Shown one piece after another: positions 36,874 through 43,022 of a DNA stretch of 43,022 bases. A program made the translations under genes and the position numbers. How positions within the stretch are numbered: the first letter of the stretch is position 1; each line of letters begins with the position of its first letter. The DNA lies in NCBI GenBank assembly GCA_903897335.1, contig CAIUAY010000067.1, positions 1-43,022 on the forward strand, read 5' to 3'. The notes beneath the pieces are model-generated. The model was given only the letters and a program-made list of their open reading frames with translations. It did not search any database and had not been told where the DNA came from. The DNA comes from an uncultured Chromatium sp. GTDB taxonomy: Bacteria; Pseudomonadota; Gammaproteobacteria; Chromatiales; Chromatiaceae.

Positions 36874-38148
36874 TCAGGCATCATCCGCCAGCGATGCCAA
36901 TGGCTGACCAAAGATCGTCTGATAACCCTCGGCATAGGGTGCTAATGCCTCATAGACATAATCCGGCACGATCCGCGCTTCATACTGCGGAAATTTACTG
37001 CGGACATGGTTGAGATTGCGCAGCAGTTTCATCTCAATGACGGCACGGGCGAACTCCAGACCGCGTGGACCTTTATTGCGTTGCAGCCAGGCAACCAGCT
37101 TGCGGATTGGATATGGCGGGCGTTTAGCACCCGGCGGATGGGTGAGACGTTCCATGAAGCGCGGCATGCCACGGGTGCGGTCGCCGCCGCTGGTCAGTGT
37201 GCCAAACTCCAGATCAGGACCCAGTAGTTCGACCAGCTCCGCACCCGTAGCAGTCCGCGCCAAGAGCCATTGCCAACCGAGTTCCGCACCCATGTAGCCC
37301 ACGGTCAGATCGCTGTGTGCATTGGGATAATCAAAGCAGGACAGACAGGCTGACGGAAAGATGCCGTGCAGTTTGTCCATTGGGAAATCGACATAGTTGA
37401 CCCGTTCGACATGACCATCGTCATGACGCATCCAGAACCGGAAATCCTGCATGAACTCGTGATGGGCGATGGTCGCTGGCGAGCGCGAGACCTGACTTAA
37501 AAAATAGGTCAGATCAGGATAGGTGACATTGTCGCTGCATGGAATGCCAATGACGATGAGCTGCTCCAGACCAAGTTCCGGCTCGATGCTACGTAGCGCA
37601 TGAACCTGACAGCTCGTGCCAATAAAGGCCAGCCGCCGGATGCCCTGTTCGCGCACGTCATCAAGCAGGCGCAGATTAGGCGAGAGACAGGGCTTGTTGC
37701 CGGCGGTCGCCAGCACTTCAGCGGGCGTGCGAGCCAGCACCGGGAGCGCCTGAAAGCGCGTTCCAGGCGCGGCACCGGTGGCGATAACGGCATCAACCCG
37801 ACCCTGTTCAAGTAGGCGGGCGGCGAGCGCGGTGACGATGCCCGTCCACTGTGCCTTGGGGTTGGGGTGACGCAGACGGGCGGCAAACTGGGTCTGATGG
37901 ATGCCAAAGCGCAGTTCATCGTCGTGGTGACGGCGGCGACCGTGGAGACGTTGTTCGATGTCTGCACTGCGATTCTCGACGAACATGCAGGCATGTTGCA
38001 TCGCTGGCTTGAATGTGCTGTCGCAGAGACCACAGTCGCTGCACAGACGCGGGCGACCCTGGAGACGTTCGTCGTGACTGAGCAGAGAGATCTGACCCAG
38101 TCCTTTCGATGGGCCATCGCCCACAGTGGTGAGTGTGGCGTCGCTCAT
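36874..38148 (-). CDS. bciB: BciB-type 3,8-divinyl chlorophyllide 8-vinyl reductase
   Basis: The 424-residue protein belongs to the F420-hydrogenase beta-subunit-like family that includes BciB, a ferredoxin-dependent enzyme reducing the 8-vinyl group of divinyl (proto)chlorophyllide. The N-terminal iron-sulfur motif is clear: LCSDCGLCD (C36, C39, C42) with HAC (C54). Further cysteines lie at 180, 204 and in ACLSCFDY (C268, C271). The FIGTSCQVHAL and VIGIPCSDNV strands are typical. Placing it divergently from bchI-bchD supports bacteriochlorophyll synthesis rather than F420 chemistry. In the absence of BciA or BchXYZ in the window it cannot be told whether it is the sole 8-vinyl reductase. Confidence 0.85.
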   Translation of the reverse strand: MSDATLTTVGDGPSKGLGQISLLSHDERLQGRPRLCSDCGLCDSTFKPAMQHACMFVENRSADIEQRLHGRRRHHDDELRFGIHQTQFAARLRHPNPKAQWTGIVTALAARLLEQGRVDAVIATGAAPGTRFQALPVLARTPAEVLATAGNKPCLSPNLRLLDDVREQGIRRLAFIGTSCQVHALRSIEPELGLEQLIVIGIPCSDNVTYPDLTYFLSQVSRSPATIAHHEFMQDFRFWMRHDDGHVERVNYVDFPMDKLHGIFPSACLSCFDYPNAHSDLTVGYMGAELGWQWLLARTATGAELVELLGPDLEFGTLTSGGDRTRGMPRFMERLTHPPGAKRPPYPIRKLVAWLQRNKGPRGLEFARAVIEMKLLRNLNHVRSKFPQYEARIVPDYVYEALAPYAEGYQTIFGQPLASLADDA

Positions 38149-38510
38149 GTCATGGCTCCATTATGATGTCTGGCGCGGGAATCGCGGGCGGGGTAAGGGA
38201 TCGACATCGGGGTGCGCGTCTCCTTGAAATAATCGGTGTAGTGAGCTTGCGGGCAAAGACATCCGAGGGCAGGGGTGCCCCGTGACCGTCGCGTCACAGT
38301 CTGGTAGTCTGCCGAAATGCACTAGCAGAGTCTATTGATTGCGGACAAATTGATCCAACCTCCTTGACCACGCTCAGGCATGGGCGCTAGGGTCGCAGGC
38401 TTGGTTGGAATCAGCTTCCGGTTCACTGCCACGCCGTTTCAATCTGCTGTGCCGGGTTCCCCGAATTTTTAGGTTTCTCAACTGAATCACAGTCACCAGG
38501 TCTATCGCGT
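38149..38510. promoter_or_regulatory. Divergent promoter region of bciB and bchI
   Basis: This 362-base gap has no gene. It contains a GGGCA/TGCCC hairpin (38267-38280) directly followed by an inverted repeat GTGAC-N6-GTCAC (38282-38297) that could be an operator. A TTGACC (38364-38369) with TAGGGT 18 bases later is a weak promoter candidate for bchI. No TGT-N12-ACA (PpsR/CrtJ) site was found by eye. Confidence 0.45.
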
Positions 38511-39530
38511 ATGCCCATCCCTTTTCCGTTTTCCGCTGTCGTCGCCCAAGAGGAGATGAAGCGTTCACTGCTGATTGCGGCTATCGACCCGTCGATTGGC
38601 GGGGTTCTTGTGTTCGGCGACCGGGGCACCGGCAAGTCCACCGCGATTCGCGGACTCGCCGCGCTGCTGCCCAAGATGCGGGCGGTCGATTGCACCTATA
38701 ACTGCGATCCCGACGCGCCAGAGGATGCGCTGTGCGCCGACTGCCGCGCCAAAAAAGGCCCGCTGAAGAGCCGTCAGGTGCCGGTGCCCGTGGTTGATCT
38801 GCCACTCGGCGCGACCGAAGATCGGGTCATCGGCGCACTGGATCTGGAGCGGGCGCTGACCAAGGGTGAAAAGGCGTTTGAGCCGGGGCTGCTCGCCCGC
38901 GCTCATCGCGGTTTTTTATACATCGACGAGGTGAATCTGCTGGAAGACCATCTGGTTGACTCGTTGCTCGACGTGGCCGCCTCCGGCGAAAATCTGGTCG
39001 AACGCGAGGGTTTAAGCATTCGTCACCCGGCGCGTTTCGTGCTGGTCGGCTCTGGCAACCCGGAAGAGGGCGAACTGCGTCCGCAGTTGCAGGATCGTTT
39101 TGGTCTGTCGGTTGAGGTCAAGACGCCACAGGATTTGCCGACCCGGATGAAAGTGGTGCGCCTGCGCGACGAGTTTGAGCGCGATCCTGCCGCGTTCGTG
39201 CACAAATGGAAAAGCAAGGACGCCAAAGTCCGCAAGCTGATCGAGAAAGCCAAGGATCTGCTGAAGACCGTCACCGTTCCTGATGCGACGCTCGAAGACG
39301 CTGGTCGTCTGTGCATCAAGCTCGGCACTGACGGTCTGCGCGGCGAGCTAACGCTGATTCGTGCGGCTCGGGCGCTCGCCGCGTTGCACGGTGACACCGA
39401 GGTCACGCAAAAACACCTGAAATCAATCGCGACGTCGGCCTTGCGTCATCGTCTGCGCCGCGATCCGCTCGATGAATCCGGCTCGACCAGCCGTGTCGAA
39501 CGTGCCGTTGTGGAGCTATTTGGCGCATGA
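38511..39530 (+). CDS. bchI: Magnesium chelatase ATPase subunit BchI
   Basis: The 339-residue AAA+ ATPase drives insertion of magnesium into protoporphyrin IX together with BchD and BchH, the first committed step of bacteriochlorophyll synthesis. It starts PFPFSAVVAQEEMKRSLLIA, has Walker A GDRGTGKS (36-43), the cysteine-bearing insertion CTYNCDPDAP typical of the I subunit, and Walker B YIDEVNLLEDHLVD (138-142). GNPEEGELRPQLQDRFGL follows as the sensor region. The gene overlaps bchD by four bases (ATGA), so the two are translationally coupled; bchH is not in the window. Confidence 0.97.
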   Translation: MPIPFPFSAVVAQEEMKRSLLIAAIDPSIGGVLVFGDRGTGKSTAIRGLAALLPKMRAVDCTYNCDPDAPEDALCADCRAKKGPLKSRQVPVPVVDLPLGATEDRVIGALDLERALTKGEKAFEPGLLARAHRGFLYIDEVNLLEDHLVDSLLDVAASGENLVEREGLSIRHPARFVLVGSGNPEEGELRPQLQDRFGLSVEVKTPQDLPTRMKVVRLRDEFERDPAAFVHKWKSKDAKVRKLIEKAKDLLKTVTVPDATLEDAGRLCIKLGTDGLRGELTLIRAARALAALHGDTEVTQKHLKSIATSALRHRLRRDPLDESGSTSRVERAVVELFGA

Positions 39531-41314
39531 GTACCGCTGTTGTGACTGGCGAGCGCCCGCCGCAAGCCGCCTCGCCCTGGGAGGATGCGGTGCTGGCCGC
39601 CGCACTGATGACGGTCGATCCGATCGGTACGGGTGGTGTTGCACTCCGCGCCCTAGCCGGGCCGGTGCGCGATCAATGGCTGTCGATCATGCGCGATCTA
39701 CAGCCGGAAGACGCGCCGCAACGCCGGATTCCGCTGCATGTCTCCGATGGCCGACTGCTCGGCGGACTGGATCTGGCCGCGACCTTGAGCGCCGGACGCC
39801 CAGTCGCCGAGCGCGGGCTGCTGGTTGAGGCGAATGGCGGCGTGATCGAGCTGGCGATGGCTGAACGCATCGCCCCCGGCACGGTGGCTCGCCTAACCAG
39901 CGCCTTCGATTTCGGCGAAGTCGTGCTGGAACGCGATGGTCTGGCGATGCGCAATCCGTCGCGTTTTGCACTGGTCGCGCTCGATGAAGGCGTAGGTGAG
40001 GATGAGGGTCTGCTGAATGCGCTGAGTGACCGCCTTGCTTTTCATCTCGAATTGACACATATCCGGGTACACGAGGCGATTGCCTGCGATTACGACGCCG
40101 CTGACCTGCTGGACGCTCGGACCCGTTTACCATCCGTCACCATCACCGACGAACAGATTGAGGCACTGTGCGGCACGGCGCTGGTGCTAGGCATTCCCTC
40201 GTTACGCGCCTCGATTTTCGCCTGTCGGGCGGCCTGCGCGGCAGCAGCATTGGCTGAACGGAGCGAAGTGACGGATGCCGATTTATCGGTCGCCGGACGA
40301 TTGGTGCTGGCGCCACGAGCAACACAATTGCCGCCGATGGAACCGCCGCCAGATGCCGAGCCACCGCCGCCTGAGCCGGAGGAACCGGATCAGAATCAAA
40401 ATCAGAACAACGAACAGCAAGAACCCCAAGAGCTGGAAGATCAGATTCTGGAGGCAACCAAGGCCGCGATTCCAGCCGGTCTGCTTGCACAGTTACAGAT
40501 GGGCAAGCTGCGTCGTTCGCGTTCGCGGGCGACCGGCAAAGCGGGTGCCGTTCAGAATGCGCAAACGCGGGGACGACCAGCAGGCGTCCTGCACGGCGAA
40601 CCGCGCGCCGGATTACGGCTCAACGTGGTCGAAACGCTCCGTGCCGCCGCGCCTTGGCAACGCTTGCGCCGCGAGGAACGCGCTCGCAGTGGTCAACCAT
40701 CGACCCGGATCGAGGTGCGTCAGGACGACTTTCGCATCACCCGTTTCAAGCACAAATCCGAGACCACGACCATCTTTGTCGTCGATGCCTCCGGCTCCTC
40801 GGCACTGCATCGTCTGGCGGAGGCCAAGGGCGCGGTTGAACTGCTGCTGGCGGATTGTTATGTCCGCCGTGACAAAGTCGCACTGGTCGCCTTTCGGGGT
40901 CAGGGCGCTGACGTGCTGTTGCCACCGACCCGTTCCCTGGTCAGAGCCAAGCGCAGTCTGGCTGGATTGCCGGGCGGTGGCGGCACGCCGTTGGCGTCGG
41001 GGATTGATCTGGGGATGATTCTGGCGGATTCGGTGAAACGCCGTGGCGGAACGCCGGTGCTGATTCTCATGACCGATGGACGGGCGAACGTGGCGCGGGA
41101 TGGTTCCGGCGGTCGCACTCGCGCCAACGATGAGGCGTTAGCCGCCGCGCGAGTGGTGCGTTCGCTGGAGATTACGGCGCTGGTGATCGACACCTCGCCG
41201 CGTCCGCAACAGCAGGGACGTGATCTGGCGCGTGAAATGGGCGCGGTCTATCTGCCATTGCCACATGCCGATGCCAACTCGCTGACCCAGGCGGTGCGCG
41301 CCACGTCAGGTTGA
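39527..41314 (+). CDS. bchD: Magnesium chelatase subunit BchD
   Basis: The 595-residue platform subunit has an inactive AAA-like N-terminal half (RIPLHVSDGRLLGGLDLAAT with no intact P-loop), a proline and acid-rich linker of about 50 residues (PPDAEPPPPEPEEPDQNQ and following Q/N/E-rich part), and a C-terminal VWA domain with metal site VVDASGSSAL (D420) and the MTDGRANVARD loop. The layout is normal for BchD, which forms the double hexamer with BchI. The linker is unusually rich in Q, N and E. It follows bchI directly. Confidence 0.97.
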   Translation: MSTAVVTGERPPQAASPWEDAVLAAALMTVDPIGTGGVALRALAGPVRDQWLSIMRDLQPEDAPQRRIPLHVSDGRLLGGLDLAATLSAGRPVAERGLLVEANGGVIELAMAERIAPGTVARLTSAFDFGEVVLERDGLAMRNPSRFALVALDEGVGEDEGLLNALSDRLAFHLELTHIRVHEAIACDYDAADLLDARTRLPSVTITDEQIEALCGTALVLGIPSLRASIFACRAACAAAALAERSEVTDADLSVAGRLVLAPRATQLPPMEPPPDAEPPPPEPEEPDQNQNQNNEQQEPQELEDQILEATKAAIPAGLLAQLQMGKLRRSRSRATGKAGAVQNAQTRGRPAGVLHGEPRAGLRLNVVETLRAAAPWQRLRREERARSGQPSTRIEVRQDDFRITRFKHKSETTTIFVVDASGSSALHRLAEAKGAVELLLADCYVRRDKVALVAFRGQGADVLLPPTRSLVRAKRSLAGLPGGGGTPLASGIDLGMILADSVKRRGGTPVLILMTDGRANVARDGSGGRTRANDEALAAARVVRSLEITALVIDTSPRPQQQGRDLAREMGAVYLPLPHADANSLTQAVRATSG

Positions 41315-41426
41315 CGGATCAGACTGCGGTTCTGCCAGAAGAGCGATTGCCCCGTCCACCCAGACCCGGCATGTCAACCACAGACCGGCACGCTGTATCC
41401 AGGCGGTGCCATTAGGGAGGTCGCTC

Positions 41427-41642
41427 GTGAAATCGATTGTCGTGGCGTGTTTTCTGGCAGCCATCCTTTCAGGATGCGCGGTTCTGGTCGGGCCGCCGGT
41501 GGCGCGAGTCGCCCCGGCCTATCCTGCACCAGCATGGTACGCGTGGATGCCTCATGTGAGATACGGCTGGGGCTGGTATCGCCCGTTTCACGGTTGGTAC
41601 GGCTACGGCTGGCGTCGTCCGCTCTGGGGCAGGCGCTGGTAA
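41427..41642 (+). CDS. Very small aromatic-rich lipoprotein
   Basis: The 71-residue product starts with GTG 41427, six bases after a strong GGGAGG site (41415-41420). A signal peptide (KSIVVACFLAAILSGC) ends in a lipobox ILSGC, so the mature chain of about 53 residues is lipid-anchored. It is dominated by W, Y, G, P and R (WYAWMPHVRYGWGWYRPFHG, then WYGYGW). I do not recognise a family. It sits between bchD and the SQR-like gene on the same strand, with about 50 bases to the latter. Such sequences suggest surface binding or structural roles, but no function is proven. Confidence 0.7.
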   Translation: MKSIVVACFLAAILSGCAVLVGPPVARVAPAYPAPAWYAWMPHVRYGWGWYRPFHGWYGYGWRRPLWGRRW

Positions 41643-41691
41643 CTGGATGCTCACGGCCAGGACGTGCAACATAAAATTTGGAGACTCTTAC

Positions 41692-42819
41692 ATGCATCAC
41701 GTCACGATCGTCGGTTCGGGTTTTGCCGCGCTTACCGCTATCCAGACCCTGCGCCAGACCAAAGCTGATATTGAGATCACACTGGTCAGCCGCACGGCTG
41801 AATTCATCTATTATCCCGGACTGATCTGGGTGCCCTGCGGATTGCGCACCGGTGATGATCTGCGTATCGACCTGACGCGCTTTTTCAAGCGCATGAATGT
41901 CCGGCACGTTGCCGCCGAGGCCACCGGTCTGAGCGCAGATGGCCGCATTCTGGAAACCACCGGCGGTTCAATTGAGAACGACGGTCTAATCATCGCCAGC
42001 GGCGGGCGTTTTATCAAAAAACTGCCCGGCATCGAACATGCCATCACGCCTTGCGAGGGGATCGCCTCTGCCGAAGCTATCCGCGACCGGGTGCGGGCGC
42101 TGGATCGCGGCACCATCGCCATGGGTTTTGCCAGCAATCCGAATGAACCCAGTTCGATGCGCGGCGGTCCGATCTTCGAGTTCCTGTTTGGAATGGATCA
42201 TCAACTGCGCAAGGAAGGGCGGCGCGACCGGATCAACTTAGCCTTCTTCACGCCCGCCGAGCGTCCCGGCAACCGGCTTGGCCCCAAGGCCGTCGGCGGT
42301 TTGCTGGCTGAGATGGCGCGGCGTGACATCGCCACCCACATCGGACACAAACTCAAATGTTTTTCGCCAGACAAAGTGACGACCGAGAGCGGCGAGTTCG
42401 ACGCTGACCTGATCATTTTCATGCCCGGAATGACCGGCAATCTCTGGTTCGACAACACCGCGCTGCCGCGCTCCTCTGGCGGCCTGCTCCAGGCCGATGC
42501 GCAGTGTCGCGTTCCCGGTTTCGAGCGGGTCTATGTTGCAGGTGACGCAGGCAGTTTCCCGGGGCCGGACTGGATGCCAAAACAGGCGCACATGGCCGAT
42601 CTTCAGGCGCGTGCCGCCGCTCGCAATCTGGTTGCCGAGTTCACTGGGCGTGAACCCACCGAGACGTTCAAGGTGGAACTCATCTGCATCGTCGATGCCA
42701 ACGGCAGCGGGATGCTCGTGGTGCGCACTGAGCGCTATAACCTGGTACTGCCTGCGCTGCGGATCTTCCACTGGATGAAACGCTTCTTCGAGTGGCTGTA
42801 TTTACGGCGTTTCCGCTGA
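41692..42819 (+). CDS. Sulfide:quinone oxidoreductase-like flavoprotein
   Basis: The 375-residue protein has the FAD fold opening HHVTIVGSGFAALTAIQTL, the YYPGLIWVPCG region, the second nucleotide motif near IASGGRFIKKLPG, the YVAGDAGSFPGPDWMPKQAH flavin-end motif and a membrane-binding C-terminal amphipathic tail (IFHWMKRFFEWLYLRRFR). These mark the SQR family, which oxidises sulfide and reduces quinone at the membrane. The first family cysteine (C121) and a late one (C332) are present, but the segment where the central catalytic cysteine is expected reads SSMRGGPIFEF with no cysteine. ATG 41692 is preferred over 41647. The exact SQR type is unclear. Its neighbours are bacteriochlorophyll genes. 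Confidence 0.85.
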   Translation: MHHVTIVGSGFAALTAIQTLRQTKADIEITLVSRTAEFIYYPGLIWVPCGLRTGDDLRIDLTRFFKRMNVRHVAAEATGLSADGRILETTGGSIENDGLIIASGGRFIKKLPGIEHAITPCEGIASAEAIRDRVRALDRGTIAMGFASNPNEPSSMRGGPIFEFLFGMDHQLRKEGRRDRINLAFFTPAERPGNRLGPKAVGGLLAEMARRDIATHIGHKLKCFSPDKVTTESGEFDADLIIFMPGMTGNLWFDNTALPRSSGGLLQADAQCRVPGFERVYVAGDAGSFPGPDWMPKQAHMADLQARAAARNLVAEFTGREPTETFKVELICIVDANGSGMLVVRTERYNLVLPALRIFHWMKRFFEWLYLRRFR

Positions 42820-42884
42820 GTTCTCAATTCCATTCAAGACCCGCTCTGCTGTCTTATCGCCATCGCATGTGATAACCGGACGTT

Positions 42885-42907
42885 GTGGCGGGTTTCAAAC
42901 CCGCCAC
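42885..42907. repeat. Perfect 11-bp palindrome downstream of the SQR-like gene
   Basis: GTGGCGGGTTT (42885-42895) and AAACCCGCCAC (42897-42907) are exact reverse complements around one base. It would form a very strong stem in either RNA. No T-run follows. Such palindromes occur as dispersed repeats or bidirectional terminators; only one copy was noticed in the window. Confidence 0.6.
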
Positions 42908-42966
42908 GATGCCAAGGCCATGTCTGGTAAAGTGGACCCCATGTCCAGGACAGTTTTTTCCCGAAT

Positions 42967-43022
42967 TTAAGTGGTGCTGGCCACCTCAATCGCAGCGGTT
43001 TGGCGCTGCCCCAGTTCCGATT
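42967..43022 (-). pseudogene. Probable 3' end of an IS3-type transposase, cut by the window edge
   Basis: From the window edge the minus strand reads SELGQRQTAAIEVASTT and stops at 42967-42969. Just outside lies AAGTGGACCCCATGTCC with AGGACAG, which resembles the terminal inverted repeat of IS3-family elements and their typical GTGGACCCC end. The assignment rests on that end sequence and on the short C-terminal peptide, so it is tentative; the full element would lie beyond the window. Confidence 0.45.

Noticed and set aside
38149-38510. PpsR/CrtJ operator TGT-N12-ACA in the bciB/bchI gap
   Set aside because: Several TGT triplets were checked by eye and none has ACA at the right distance.

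Overview
The window is a GC-rich, densely packed stretch of bacterial chromosome. Divergent bchI/bchD and bciB-type genes (bacteriochlorophyll synthesis), a sulfide:quinone oxidoreductase-like gene, and pgk-pyk-fba plus class I fbp (Calvin cycle and glycolysis) point to an anoxygenic phototrophic purple sulfur bacterium, most likely a gammaproteobacterium of the Chromatiaceae type. The taxonomic call is inference from gene content. No rRNA, tRNA or CRISPR array was seen.

Layout. 1-4.1 kb: pgk, pyk and class II fba on the + strand behind a hairpin-rich leader, closed by an intrinsic terminator. 4.1-7.6 kb (-): ffh, mepA and two small membrane-anchored proteins. 7.7-8.15 kb: a gene-free, highly structured segment whose 3' end resembles the right end of an IS200/IS605 element (omegaRNA-like), just before ypjD. 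9.0-9.33 kb: fragments of two different transposases. 9.5-12 kb: divergent mtaD and mtnA (methylthioadenosine salvage) around a perfect 14-bp palindrome.

12-26.6 kb is one long minus-strand run. It begins with a MoxR ATPase, DUF29, DUF58, DUF4381 and VWA set with an L,D-transpeptidase. It continues into a restriction/defence-like block: a PLD-nuclease/SNF2-helicase fusion, a DUF433/truncated DUF5615 toxin-antitoxin relic, a DUF2281-like protein, a Uma2 nuclease and a large Eco57I-type adenine methylase. It ends with ribF and a DUF815 ATPase. The methylase stop overlaps the ribF start, so the defence block is wired directly into a housekeeping operon. I consider the helicase-methylase pair the best candidate for a poorly described system; it resembles a compact relative of class 1 DISARM.

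26.7-36.8 kb: a Crp/Fnr regulator, fbp, a two-subunit pyruvate carboxylase (pycA, Uma2, pycB), metF, another Uma2 gene and ahcY. ahcY sits behind a clear SAH riboswitch. The 3' pseudoknot strand of that riboswitch is also perfectly complementary to the ahcY start codon region, which suggests a translational switch. rlmJ follows.

36.9-43 kb: the photosynthesis part: bciB-like 8-vinyl reductase, divergent bchI-bchD, a tiny aromatic-rich lipoprotein and an SQR-like flavoprotein that seems to lack the central catalytic cysteine. A palindrome and the tail of a probable IS3-type transposase end the window.
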